NCBI RefSeq assembly: GCF_003073045.1
Contig: NC_037591.1
Coordinates: 41,801,883 to 41,865,882, forward strand
Source: Pomacea canaliculata
Taxonomy: Eukaryota; Mollusca; Gastropoda; Architaenioglossa; Ampullariidae
Reading direction: 5' to 3'
DNA length: 64,000 nucleotides
Below the pieces are notes generated by a model that saw nothing but the letters and a program-made list of their open reading frames with translations, was not told where the DNA came from and ran no database searches. The position numbers and the translations under genes were made by a program. Below are positions 1-11,545 of the stretch, one piece after another. Position 1 is the stretch's first letter. Each line of letters begins with the position of its first letter.

Positions 1-5
1 TTCAG

Positions 6-583
6 ACTATAACAAGTCAGTCACAACAAAAACAGTTCAACTGTGCTTAAATAAAGAGGTCCAGACCCAGATCTCAGCTCCAATCCTGAAAGGTAATGGC
101 CACTTTTTAGTTCTTTTCTCTATTACACATCTCTTTTATCTAAAATTGGCATGAATTCCACAAACAGTGCCAGATATTTTCTTCTTATAAGGATATTCAA
201 GGCAAAAATATGTGCAGTTTTAAACACTTAGATAAAAAATAATTTTATATGGCTTTGTAAAATTTTTATGTGGATAAATTTTTTCATAATGAAATTAAAA
301 AGAACGAAATTGTGTCTATAAATGTCTGCTAGGTGTGATCCTGATATTGATATGGGAGGAGTCAGAAATGAAAATGACACCTCAGAGTGGAATAATTCAG
401 CAGTCGAGGAGCACCAGTAAACAAAATTTATATTGCAGTTACTAACAAACAGTCAGTACTGATAGTTTATATCAGAAACATGCTAGCACAAGAATTTAAG
501 CTGATATTTAGCTATAAAAATGATTTATGTTTTAACTATGATTTTAGTCTCGATATTGTCTCTAGGAATTCTCAGAAAGATGA
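6..583 (+). CDS. possible last three exons of a plus-strand gene (partial, 5' end outside window)
   Basis: Three blocks bounded by splice-like sites join with consistent phases. Block one is 6-92, after TTCAG and before GTAATG; only one frame is open, 28 codons, ending in phase 1. Block two is 333-416, after CTAG and before GTAAAC; it is 84 nt, so it preserves phase. Block three starts at 576 after TTCTCAG and reaches TGA at 581-583. The resulting tail is short and hydrophilic at its end (SRST then KR and stop). An AATAAA lies near 976. I do not recognise the product, and block two is open in a second frame, so the exon joining is inference. It could equally be chance open frame in AT-rich DNA. 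Confidence 0.25.
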
Positions 584-2090
584 ACTGGGCACAATCCCTT
601 CCTGGAAAGAAAATTTATCATTCACGAAAAGAAGTTGGAGCTGCTGAGTGTCTGCAGGCAGTGTAGCAACCCCTCTATCACAACTATAGATGAGAATGTC
701 ACATAGAAGTCAAATTTATAACCATATGCAAGATGGCTCCTGGCCATCATACTCCTGGGACATCCACAGCCACACTCTTTAGGCTTCCTAAATGTTCACC
801 TTTGACAAGTACACAAACACACATGTGTCTCAAATTGTCCATTTGGTTTATTGGAATTTATAACTGTGCAAGAATTAAGAAAATTATGACAAAATACATT
901 GTTGAAACTGTTTTAAATGCTTACAGAGCAATCAAATGAAAAATTCACATGCAGTGAATATATATAACTTGAGGAAATAAAAAGATTAAGCCACATGTCT
1001 GTGTATATTATGTGAAAGAAAGAAATCAGTTCTCACACAGTTTTCCTGCATTATTATTAGTTTGTAAGAAAATAAAGAATGAAAGGTAAATTCAGCACCA
1101 AGTATTTCAGAAATGATGTTTGTAAAATAAAAATGCCAAGATGCATGCAAGATTTGTTTGGACATAAAGATAAAGTGTGTCCCATACCTGAGTTTGAACA
1201 AATAAAAGAAATTAATGTTAACAAAGGAAGATTTTATTTTACAATTCATGTCAGATACATGAAAGTATTTTATGCATCTGATATGAAGTGTGTCCAATAA
1301 CTGGATTGGATAAATGTAACAATTTCATGATGTATAGGAACATTTTCTCGACAATTCACTTTTAAGCTTTTACTCTACATTTTTTATGCTTCAACATTTG
1401 TTGTGGCCATTCCTCACAATGCTCACAAATGCACCAGTCTGAAACTGTGATAAATGAATCTATGTAATACACATTTAAACAACAAACATATAAAGTTAAA
1501 AGCACAGGCAAACTAACATATAAAGCAAACGTCTCTGCTTGAATTCTATCCATCGTTGTTATAAGTAAGTCATTAGTGTAATTATTCAAACTATATCCCC
1601 CAAAAAAGGCTGCAAATAGTATTTATATTAAAGTCTGTTTAAAATATTTAAATACAGATATTTCAAACTATTAATTTTTAAACTGTCCTTAGGAAAGTTC
1701 ACTTAAACCTAAAATTATCATATACAATGTGAATATTCCGGTGTGTGTGAGGAAATAATTAGCATACCAAATGTAATTTTATTTTTAAATACACTACGAA
1801 GTGAATTCTTCAACAACAATGCCCAGTGTAAAGAGTTTAAGTGCATTATGTTTATTTAAAGTGCTTGAAGGTAAAGCATGCGTTCACTTTCTGTTCCCGT
1901 GCACACAGTATGACTTACTTCTATAGTCCTACGTACCTGCTTTGTGCTTCGACTGCTGCAACATTTTCCTCGTCCTCGAGGATGTGCAGTCGATTGTGAG
2001 CTGATGCAAGTGGTTCAAATTGGTAAAATTGAACATTATCATGGCCATCTCGATAGTTAATGACTTTGGAGATCACAAATCCAACTAAGA
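584..2090. other. AT-rich DNA without a recognisable gene
   Basis: Short open frames occur on both strands here (for example 1079-1300 on the plus strand and its antisense), but none shows a familiar motif, a paralogue elsewhere in the window or clear splice sites. It may include the 3' untranslated region of the candidate gene ending at 583. Confidence 0.4.
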
Positions 2091-2094
2091 GACA

Positions 2095-2285
2095 CACCGA
2101 TCACTATCCTAGCAATGACCACAGACACTTCCTGTCGTTTGTTGACGTCACAAAAGACTCGTCTGCTTGACTCATCTCGGAAGATATCGTGGCTACCGGC
2201 GGAAGACACAAGGGTCGATTTCACTGGATTTTTTCGATTTTATGAACATCGGCAACCGACATAGTGCTAATAAGTGGTAATTAAG
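2095..2285. promoter_or_regulatory. CRE-containing promoter-like block, copy 1
   Basis: This block contains TGACGTCA at about 2143-2150 and ends in a conserved stretch, CAACCGACATAGTGC. It is clearly related to 40835-41015, where the CRE is present twice in a short tandem duplication and a TATAAA precedes the conserved end. The two copies are about 38 kb apart. The shared CREs suggest a promoter or a dispersed repeat that carries one; no coding exon could be attached to either copy. Confidence 0.4.
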
Positions 2286-2789
2286 TGAGAAACGAATCCT
2301 TTATTTCTCCTGTATTGCTCTCGTGCTCTGTACTAGTAACTAAATATAGTTTTGAAACGTTTGACCGTCGCCACAGCCTTATCACTACCCTTTAGTATCC
2401 CTTTAAGTTATACGCCATTGTTTTGTTATGTGATTATATTTTGAAGTCATGCTAACATTATTAAATATTTTTAACGTAATGCTGTCAATTACACTTATTA
2501 ATTATATATTTATATAGTGGTGGTGACTATAGTCTTACCTGCAGCAAAGGCGGAATAGAGTCTTTCGTTGAAAATGATGGTCGAAATCATTTTCCACTGT
2601 TATGTTCGCTCGACGGAATCGAAAACGATGAAACAAATCGACGTCATACATTTCAAATGGATTTGATGGATCGCTGAAGTAGTGAAAAATCTGTATCTGT
2701 CAATGGTATACGCAGGGCAACTCAGTAAACAACACGATCAAGCGCCACTGTTACTACGAAAGCCGCCGTACGGTCATGCGTAAGCAGCG

Positions 2790-2960
2790 TGTCGCGGCTA
2801 AGCAAGGAGTTAAGCCTGGGGGGACAGTCTCAAATTTAAGACTAAGACGCTTGCTTAGCGAGTGAGATCGGCCCATTTGCACCGCGCTTAGCAGGCGTCT
2901 TAGGTTAAGACAGCGTGCTTGGCTTAACTGCGGTCTTAACTCGAGTTAAGACCGCCTATG
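2790..2960. repeat. palindrome-rich MITE-like block
   Basis: The block is built of CTTAAG, CTTAGC and TTAAGAC words in both orientations. It includes a perfect 26-bp palindrome at 2930-2955 whose left half is GCGGTCTTAACTC. Such blocks are typical of foldback or MITE ends. I could not define terminal repeats or a target duplication, so the family is open. Confidence 0.45.
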
Positions 2961-3039
2961 CACCGGAGCCTAGGTCCCTGAAAGAAGCCCATGACCAGAC
3001 AGTGCGGGGTGGGGGCTTAAGAACGACCGATGGCTGCTG

Positions 3040-3953
3040 CTAATGACATGTTTATCGGACATATTTGAGAAGCTGAACGTTGTGAATACGTCTCTGCAAG
3101 GGAAAGACACCACCATATTACAAACAACTGACAAGATGAATGCTTTCGTCCGAAAAATTTCGTTGTGGTGCGCAAAAGATACGCCAAGAAAATATTTTGA
3201 TATTGTTTCCGTGCTTGTGTAAGTGCAAGGCTGACAACTTGAATCTTGATCAGGTGAAGAAGGGTAATTATTGCCCATCTAAATGGACTGCAAGAAAGGT
3301 TTCAGCATTACTTCGCTGAAACTGATGTGACTAAATACGATTGGATTCGTAATCCATTTCTGGCTGATCCTAGCACAAGCGGGTTGTCCACGGAAGAAGA
3401 AGAGCAGCTCATCGACCTTTAGAGTGATCAATCCCTGAAAATGGTCTTCCAAACAACACCAGTGCCAACATTCTGGATTAGCGTCAACGGTGCTTTCTGA
3501 GAAAGCAATGAAAGTTCTAACATTTTCAACTTCGTATGTGTGTGAGCAAGGATTTTCAGCATTGGCAGCACTGAAGTCGAAATACAGAAATCGTGTGGAC
3601 GCAGAGTCTGAGCTGCGGCAATAGCAGTGGGTACGAACATCGCACACAGTTCGCTTCTCTATGCAACAGCAAGCAGGCTCAACCTTCTCATTAATCAAAG
3701 AGAGTGTCCAATAAAATTAATAAAATAATATTATTAGCACCGCAGAATTTTGCTTTAGTAAAATTTCATTAACAGTTATACTTTTTGCAGATACGAACTT
3801 TGTTCTTCCGTTGTTGATTTTCCTCGACGCGGCGTTCGAGGTTAGCTAAGGCTCTCCCGCTCTTCCACCGACCTAGCTGGCTAAGGGGGGTCGCGGACGT
3901 ACCGGTGTTCGTCAGGGGGGGGGGCGTCACAAGTAAAAGGTTGAGAACCGCTG
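3040..3953 (+). mobile_element. decayed hAT transposon (ZBED5/FAM200-like transposase relic, 3' end)
   Basis: In three frames broken by stops the plus strand keeps pieces typical of the ZBED5/FAM200/SCAND3 group of hAT transposases: LSDIFEKLNVVNTSLQGK near 3055-3110, a TKYDWIRNPF block near 3332-3361, and near 3500-3600 the C-terminal dimerisation region with TSYVCEQGFSAL and KSKYRNR. The right end carries a terminal repeat that reads CAGCGGTTCTCAACC on the minus strand and stops at 3953, followed by CTCTACAC. That octamer and what follows match the ordinary array sequence at 9056 and 43856, so the element inserted into an array unit. No matching left end was found; the element is probably 5'-truncated or its left end was replaced. 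It encodes no intact protein. Confidence 0.75.
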
Positions 3954-5406
3954 CTCTACACTGTATTTTATTGCAATAATTAATAATCAATCGCGCTCCT
4001 GACATGAATAGTTAGGTCACGTGATGTTCCTCTATAAACCTTTCTCAGTGATGAGATTGTAGTATATTGTATATTATATTTATGATGAAGTGTGCCTATT
4101 AACACACCAGCCTCATGTGCCTACAAGCGAGGGGCCTGTGTTCGCCAAGAATTTTGTTCGCGACAGTCAAAACTCAGTAAGGGGAGTGTACTGCTGCTGT
4201 CAGAGCATTTTTCTGCGTAGTTGTTCCCCTTTGACTATTACAAGCGACTGTAGGAGTAATTTTTTTTATTTTTTATTTGCGACGTATGTCCGCTACGAAA
4301 GAGGCTGAGTAGTTTCTGTGTATAACTTGTTTGACTCTGTGTTGCTGCCCCTGACTAGACTAGTTACAAGAGTGGAATTTCTTCACCTGAGTTTTGTTTT
4401 TGAGTTTCTAATTGTTTGAATCTTTTTGTTTCTCTAAGTCTTTTTAAAGTTTTTATGAGGTTTTTTTTCTTTCTTAATACAGTTAAAATGGCAGAATGTA
4501 ATTAATAAGTTGAGATATATAAATATATAAAAACTAATCGATTGGTAAAGATTGATAAAAAAAATTTATGAAGAGGTTTTGTTCTGAATTTGTGACTCAA
4601 ATAAAGCCGTTGTTGTGCATATTAAGCTTGTCTCGTCCTATTTTTTCTTCATTTCGTTCAATCCTATTGTCTTTGTCATTTAATTTTTATTGTATTCATG
4701 CATCCATGTTGGAGATTACGATAGTGAAGTCAAGAAATCATTTGCTAAAGATCCTTGGTTCAAATTTCCCATTAGAACCCTTTTCTTAACTTTGGTAGGT
4801 CTGGCCAATGGCAGTTTTCTGCGGGTACTCCTGCTTCATCTTCCCTTCCTTTCATCTAAATGAAGGCACTTTCCCCACGAAGACAGACAGTGTGTTTGCT
4901 TTCACACCAGCATCACCTCCCTGTCACAGATGGTCCTCCAGTTAGGGGTTTAGCATTCAGTGAATTCTTCTAAGAGAAATCACGATAGTTTTACCTGAGG
5001 ACACCTTTAATTTTAATTTTGTTTTTACCTAAAGTACTTGCCAAATGGTCTGTCACTCCACTTTACCAGTATCTTGCAGGCTATAATTCCAAATAGAGTT
5101 TTTGTTCTCAATATTTTAATAACTATCTTTAACCTTCATCTTTTAGCTTTGAACGATTACTGTTGTTCAGGTGATGAGAGTGAGGTGGTGGGGGGGGGGG
5201 TGTGACTGGAAAGGCGGAACTTGAATTCAGTCAAACGTGACTGGCTGATGACACTGTGGTGTTATGTTCTGTCATACAACCAGCCTCTCAAACAAGTATT
5301 TGAGATTTATGTTCTGCAGTTTCCCGTGCTGAGTAATTTTGCATTTTGTCAGGCACATAGATATTAGTGACAAAAGTCACACAAGACCAGTTTGCTTTTA
5401 CTGAAG
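3954..5406. repeat. remnant array unit 0 (upstream flank only)
   Basis: From CTCTACAC onward this is the same sequence that lies upstream of genes 1, 2, 6 and 7, running on into the 3' flank of gene 1. The exon-bearing left part of this unit is gone, replaced by the hAT relic and unrelated DNA. It marks the old edge of the tandem array. Confidence 0.7.
4018..4605 (+). other. plus-strand E-box/TATA to AATAAA module, unit 0
   Basis: CACGTG at 4018-4023 is followed by TATAAA at 4033-4038 and, about 565 bp later, by AATAAA at 4600-4605. The same order and spacing recur at 9118-9695 and 16913-17491. The E-box/TATA pair alone also recurs at 26288, 34122, 43918 and 50927. This could be a short plus-strand, possibly noncoding, transcription unit running towards the peptide gene of the next unit. 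The short open frames inside it look unconstrained. Transcription is inference. Confidence 0.35.
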
Positions 5407-5418
5407 TTTATTTTATTG

Positions 5419-8107
5419 TTAAATTTCTTGAACAAACACAGCAATAGAGAAATACAGAGAAAGCCTTGAAATGAATGGAAATACAATAAATTTTGAGAAA
5501 CCTTTGAACTCGATTATCTTATACTCGTGCGATGACTTCCTATGATTCGTTGACATCCCAGAATCGGACAGTAGGCAGACGCACCCTGTTGTTGTTACTA
5601 TTTGGTTACATCCAGCATCCAATACTCATTGGTAGCAGGTGTCATTAGTCCGTTTGTATTCTGAGAAGGTCCGTCCATCTACCTTCTGGCATTAGAACAA
5701 AATGCAAAACATTTGGTGTAATTGTCATTCAAAGTGTGACATTTGCACTAAGTTCTAATATAAACATAACTATTTAAGTCATGTCAACAAATAGTTACCG
5801 ATTTCTCACGATTGCAACTTAAAAGATTAAATGCTAAAAACAATTAAGAAAATCGTTTAAAAATAAAGGTTTAGTGGAAGTAATATTTTCTACAAAATGT
5901 TTGTTATGTCTTAATATTCTCAGGTCAGAAGATGTTTGACAGTAAATTTAATAGTTTAATTGTTGCACCTGTTTATTTGTGTGTGTGTGTTTGCTTGTTT
6001 GTTTGTTTGGTTGGTTGGTTTGTTGTTGTTTATTCTTCACCACATCAGTAGAAGGCAATGCGTTATGGCTAGTGTTCTTTAGAAAGAAAAGTATGAAATA
6101 CATGTTATTACTCTATGCTATGAAAATAAAAGAAAGTGCTGATTTTTATTAGTTCTCGGTGCATTTGTTAAGGTTTGGACACCTTCGTCCTGCTGGGCTC
6201 TGTCACCTATAAACTACTATTGCACCAGTTCTTTCGCCTGCTTCTACTTTTTTTATTTGTGTACTGCGATGAAGGTGTCCACATTGACACTACATTATGA
6301 GTCAGAAATGTTCTCAAGGTCTCTCGGGTTGGACTCTTTAAATAACTAGGTAAACCATACTAGTACAACATACTAGCTACTCAAATCTTAATACATTCCT
6401 TTTCTTAATCCTTTATATATTTTTCCTCCGATATATTTATTAATATTCAAAAAAATTCGCACACCAATTCGTAATGTTACCTTTGTGTAAAGTACATGTT
6501 ACGTCGCTTGCAGACACGTTTAGCGTTTGCTGCAAAATTATTAAAAATCACTGGCAATCAAAGTCAGGGGCATGATACAGACAACGTTTTGAGTATCATT
6601 TTTCGTCAAGTTATCATTATTTCTTTATCTTTTATGTCAAGCATTGAAAGTACGTGTGTTTAAATTATAAGACTACAGCAAGTGGTGATACAGATGTACA
6701 TGTTACAGACACTAGAAACCACCAGCTGTGGCAAGAAAGTGTGAGTTAGGTTAAGGTGAGGTGTTAGGCTATGGTGACAAGAAGACACGTCAGCAAGTGT
6801 GTCACCAAACTTACTTTTGACGTCTTGAACACACACGTCATCTTGGAAGCAACAAGGAGACACGTCACATGGATAGCCGGTTTTGACGCACTAAAACCAA
6901 ACCAAACACATCATTAGTTGAAGTCGGTGATGAAGACATTAAAGTGTTGGACGGATGAGAGCTACACCCTGTCTAGAGGATTGCTTGTCTGGAACAAACT
7001 CTAAAGTGTTTTACTATTGTTGTAACAACCTTCATGATTTCTCTTGATTAATTTTGTCTTTTTATGTCACTCGTGTTGAAATTGTAATGTCCTGTAAGGA
7101 CACTGTCCTTCGTGCTAATAATAAACTAGAATCTTAACGATGCACATGTTGAACCACAAGGTGCATACACTAGGTCACAGTGAAGAAGATCAGATGTGCT
7201 GACATCCAAGGATCTGTACCTGCCATAAGAGAGTCACATCATTCTACAAGTTAAATACTGGAGATGCTTAAAGTGGAGGATTTCATGTTGCATCTTGCAC
7301 TTAAAAATACGGTGACTGGTGCCAAACTGACCTTCTAGTCTCAGTGTAAGGTTTTACCAAATACTAACACAAACTTAGGATGTCTCCTAGTTCCTAGATG
7401 TCCACAAGCTGTCTTTCAAATGCGGTGCTTTTCTTCTATTTGACAGATGAAATGTCCTTGTCAGCTTCAGAGGATTTATGACCTCAGTAACATTATACAC
7501 GTTCTCAATTTCTTTCTCAGTTCACTGCCCGCTGCAAGCGAGGCTCTGGATTTCTCGCGGTCTTCACTGTAGGGAGGATGTTGGACATGAAGCTGGCCAC
7601 AATGGCTAACACCACATTCGTGTGGCATCTTCGTGTTTTAGCGACATCAGGCTTTTACACCAGACATCAGCAGCGATAACAATCATTGTCTTCACATCAC
7701 TCTCCTGCTTCAAAGGTCCTCCACCACTGCGCATGCGTGTCAGATTCTCCTAGTCGCCCACCGGAAGATGAAGTATTCCGTGCAAAGCATTTTGTATTAC
7801 ACGATTATGTATACTTTCTTTTTTCAAACATTGAAACCTTTATTGAAATGCTTTCTACAGGGTCTGAGTAAGAAGGCATAACAACATTAGAGTATTTAAT
7901 ATACTTTGTAAAGCCTGTTGCTGTATCTTAATAACTGTAGTAGCAATTACAAAGTATCATAATATCTAGCTATCAAGAACCTTCTAGAAATGTTCTTACA
8001 GATTGAGCCAGACGGTGATGATGGTGATGGTGAATGTGTCTCGCTTCCAGGCTTATGAAAAGCAGCAACAAGATGACAGCTAGGTACAACCGTCTTTGTT
8101 TAGTCAT
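5419..8107 (-). CDS. secreted His-rich/ICK-like peptide precursor, gene 1
   Basis: Exon 1 (8107-8000, 36 codons) starts MTKQRRLYLAVILLLLF, a clear signal peptide, and continues with HIHHHHHHRLAQS up to a GTAAGA donor (phase 0). Exon 2 (6890-6815) follows a TTTTAG acceptor, opens directly on Cys and has C-x6-C-x4-CC-x5-C, ending in phase 1 at GTAAGT. Exon 3 (5585-5419) follows AACAACAACAG and starts with C-V-C in frame. Here the final Cys codon of other copies is a Phe codon and the stop is lost, so the frame reads 18 further codons to a TAA next to AATAAA at 5407-5417. Total about 116 residues with 7 cysteines. The product should be secreted; the cysteine pattern resembles inhibitor cystine knots, but whether it is a toxin, defence or signalling peptide cannot be told. 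The altered C-terminus may be tolerated or may mark early decay. Direct joining of exon 1 to exon 2 is inferred from matching phases. Confidence 0.68.
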
Positions 8108-8495
8108 CGTGATTTGTAGACCGCTTTGTTTAAGATAAAAAAAAAACCAATACATTATTTTCATCCAGTCAGCACTCATCAGTGTTTAATAAGGTGTTGA
8201 AAATATGGAAACGAACTTTTAGCTAGTATGCAAAACTGTTGTTCCGTCAAATCTTTAATGAAAAGGAAGTTTCAAAGTACAAAAGGATAAAATATATCTG
8301 TAAATAACTAATCCTAATAATACTAGTACCATTACACTCACATACAACGAGTTAAGCAAGAAACACACACAACTGTGCTTTTGTCTACTTGCGTTTAAAG
8401 CCAGTAACGGCGATGTTAACCTCGACAGACGTCGTCGTTAGGCTGTCGCTGTCTGTAGTGAGGGGAAGACAACTGTTAGAAACGACGTCGCTAAT

Positions 8496-8507
8496 CACGT
8501 GACGTCA
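8496..8507. promoter_or_regulatory. composite E-box/CRE upstream of gene 1
   Basis: CACGTGACGTCA combines a palindromic E-box and a full palindromic CRE sharing bases, 390 bp upstream of the ATG. It lies in a block ending GCGCGAAGCTCA that is conserved before all the genes. It would suit bHLH-zip and CREB/ATF factors; binding is inference. Confidence 0.5.
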
Positions 8508-9117
8508 GCGCGAAGCTCAGTTATCTTTGGTTGTCGACGTGGCGGTTATTAAAGAATAAATGTTTAAAAGAAGTTTTAGGTCTAGTATGTCTCTTTTTTG
8601 AAATTGTAATAGAGCTTTAACATGCTTATTGTGTTTAAACTTCATTAACGAAGGTGACTTTGTCAGTGAGTACAGACACTAAGCTGCTGTGATTCAGACA
8701 ATGAATTGATTCAAGAAACTACATTATTTATTGTATTTATTAACAATGTTGAATACACGTACTCACGAAAGTTTTGATTCTTTTAAGTAAATCTATAAGA
8801 TGCTATTTAGCGTCTTCTTATCCAAGTAGAAGGAATGTAAATGTGTGGGAAAGACCATAACGGGTCTTGGTAAGATTCAAACGGTTGAATCCGTACTGAC
8901 AACTACAATTACTATTTTACCATTCGGATTCTTCCAAATATATTTACTTTACTCTGTTTACTTGAAACTTTGCCAGTGGACCATACTGTTACTGACAAAC
9001 TATCAATTAGTACAAGAAACACTTAATATAAGCCGCACTCACTCAAAACAAATCTCTACACTGTATTTTATTGCAATAATTATGTGTCAATCGCGCTCCT
9101 GACATGAATAGTTAGGT

Positions 9118-9695
9118 CACGTGATGTTCCTCTATAAACCTTTCTCAGTGATGAGAATGTAGTATATTGTATATTATATTTATGATGTAGTGAGCTAGTT
9201 AACACACCATCCTCATGTGCCTATAAGCGAGGGGCCTGTGTTGGCCAACAATTCCGTTCACGACAGTCAGAACTCAGTAAGGGGAGTGTACTGCTGCTGT
9301 CAGAGCATTTATCTGCGTAGTTGTTCCCCTTTGACTATTACAAGCGACTGTGACATTATTTTTTTTTTTTTTATTTGCGATGTATGTCTGCTACGAAAGA
9401 GGCTGAGTAGAAAGTTTCTGTGTATAACTTGTTTGACTCTGTGTTGCTGCCCCTGACTAGACTAGTTACAAGAGTGGAATTTCTTCACCTGAGTTTTGTT
9501 TTTGAGTTTCTAATTGTTTGAATCTTTTTGTTTCTCTAAGTCTTTTTAGAGTTTTTATGAGGTTTTTTTTTTTTCTTAATACAGTTAAAACGGCGGAATG
9601 TAATTAATATATATAAATATATATAAACAAAGTAATCTATTGATAAAGACTGTTTTTATAAGGATGTTTTGTTGTGAATTTGTGACCCAAATAAA
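9118..9695 (+). other. plus-strand E-box/TATA to AATAAA module, unit 1
   Basis: CACGTG 9118-9123, TATAAA 9133-9138 and AATAAA 9690-9695, same geometry as at 4018. Sequence between them is closely related to the other copies but with frame-breaking indels, which argues against a conserved protein. Confidence 0.35.
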
Positions 9696-10006
9696 GCCGT
9701 TGTTGTGCATATTAAGCGTGTCTCGTACTATTTTACTTCATTTCGTTCAATCCTATTGTCTTTCTCATTTTATTTATGCATCCTTTATAGAAGCCAAATA
9801 ACATCTGCTTATCTTAATAATAAATTTAATATTATATTGTCCACTGCAGACTAAATACACCCAACTGATGACATGGGGACATTGAAGATGCGTGAATGTA
9901 TTATCCAAGAGAGGAGACAATATGGAGATTAGGTGCTCGAGGGTAAAACATCATATTTTAAATATAATGTGGTATGTTCTTAACTTGTTTATCTATTATC
10001 GTAGAA

Positions 10007-10203
10007 CAGGGGTGGGCAATTAATTTTCTCAAGGGGCCGCATGAGAAGTTGGGATAGTTTTAGAGGGCCGGACTAATATAATTAACTCAATTGTACCCAA
10101 TACTTTATATATAGTATATATACTGGAGGGCGGGCCAGCGGGCGGGCCGGTCAGAGACAGGAGGCGGCCGATCCGGCCCGCGGGCCGGCGTTTGCCCAGG
10201 TCT
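10007..10203. mobile_element. hAT-type MITE with 8-bp target duplication, unit 1 copy
   Basis: The ends are CAGGGGTGGGCAATTAA at the left and, on the minus strand, an end containing ACCTGGGCAAACGCC, with GC-rich CGGCCCGCGGGCCGG near the right. TCGTAGAA flanks both sides (9999-10006 and 10204-10211). The paralogous sequence at 44469-44476 has a single TCGTAGAA and no insert, a perfect empty site. No coding capacity. Confidence 0.85.
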
Positions 10204-10784
10204 TCGTAGAACATCTGACAGTAGGTATAACACAATGTACACAAGTAAATATACAATCCACATTGCGTGTTTACCACTAGATTGAAGCTTTATAGAAGGA
10301 ATTAAAAAATGCTAACTAAAATATTTCTTTTTAAGAGAAAAATAAGCTTTTTTAATGTTCAAAGAAACACAGGGACAGGCTTCACTAAGTGTTGTTTAAA
10401 GATACTTTTCGTGATTAGCTTGTTGGACCTCCCTTGTTTATCTTGAGTTCCACTTTTTATAGTGTGACAGTATGTTAATAATAATAATAATAAATATTTT
10501 GATTCAGTTTTATCTGGCCCACATCAACATCAACTGCTGTTGGTTACATACATATTAATATGTGGTAGCTTTATATAAACATAAATTCTTTGTATTAAGG
10601 GTTTATAGTATATAGTCAAATAATAATAATCAGACATTTATATCTATATCTCATGTGATGCACATGGCCACACAGATCTCCTTTACAAACATTGTTTTTA
10701 AGTAAAGGACAACTCTATTGACGTTTCTACTCTCTAGGTTCTTACATATGTAATTTTCAATTTTCAAGATGCCATTTGGTCCAT

Positions 10785-11025
10785 GTCCATGTGCTCTGCC
10801 AGCAGACAGCAGACCTCTCCATAGTCGCCCTGCGATGGACTCCAGACGGCCGAAGAAAACGAGGCCGCCCAAAGGAAACTTGGAGAAGAACAGTGGAAAG
10901 GGAGATGAAAGGAAAGGGCTGGACATGGGGTCACATGGAGCTGGTTTCAGCCGATTGACATCGGTGGCGGACTGTGATTGAGGCCTTGTGTGCAACCTGA
11001 TGCACTAAGAGAATTAACTAACTAA
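10785..11025 (+). mobile_element. 5'-truncated non-LTR retrotransposon end (RTE/CR1-like ORF2 C-terminus), unit 1 copy
   Basis: The plus frame ending near 10990 encodes a tail with GRRKRGRPKETWRRTVE, GWTWG and, after a stop, HRWRT...EALCAT. This is the typical C-terminus of an endonuclease/reverse-transcriptase polyprotein of the RTE-like type. The 3' end carries an AACTAACTAA repeat. ATTTGGTCCAT at 10774-10784 is repeated with one change at 11026-11036, marking the target duplication. The unit 1 copy has a stop that the unit 2 copy lacks. Confidence 0.8.
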
Positions 11026-11394
11026 ATGTGGTCCATATCAACATCTTATATTTTATCCTACATGCATATTAACAGTGGGTGGTCAACATTTCAGTTGGGG
11101 TTTCAGCTAGATAATAAACAGTATAAAGACATTTAATGCTAAGTAATTATATGTACATTGACATTATGTCCTTATTTTCAGACATTCTGTTTTATAGAGG
11201 GCATTATTCATAGCTACTTTTTCCCTTAAGGTTCTTACACAAAAGGTCAACCTTAAAGGATGATGGGAATTTCTGGTAATAAAGTGGGGTATATCTCTTC
11301 CTTAGAATTGTATATTTAGGGTATATTAACAAAAAATGGTATCGGTCTTCCAGACATTGACTGTCATTCTGCTACTCGTGTGGTTGGTAGTTTG

Positions 11395-11545
11395 TTGGTG
11401 GTACAATGAACGATGCGGCGTTAAAGGTAGAATAGGTGATTTCTCGGCATGTGTTTAATTGTTGGGGTGTTGGGAGACCACACTCTTCTTTCTGAACCCT
11501 TTACGGAATCTGGTACCCAAGTCCAACAACTGGGTGCTTACAGAG
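11395..11545. repeat. dispersed repeat, copy a
   Basis: The segment that includes TTGTTGGGGTGTTGGGAGAC and CTTTACGGAATCTGG recurs in direct orientation at about 19193-19345 and inverted, interrupted by about 40 bp, at 27292-27490. Its identity is unknown. Confidence 0.55.

Noticed and set aside
9217..9456. Plus-strand frame with VRGVYCCCQSIYLRSCSPLTITSDC-like words (first part), also at 4090, 17012 and 51001
   Set aside because: Cys-rich and tempting, but the start and tail differ by frameshifts in each copy and there is no signal peptide; treated as part of a possible noncoding module.
10651..10995. Minus-strand 114-codon frame, repeated at 18445
   Set aside because: Antisense shadow of the retrotransposon fragment at 10785 and 18579.
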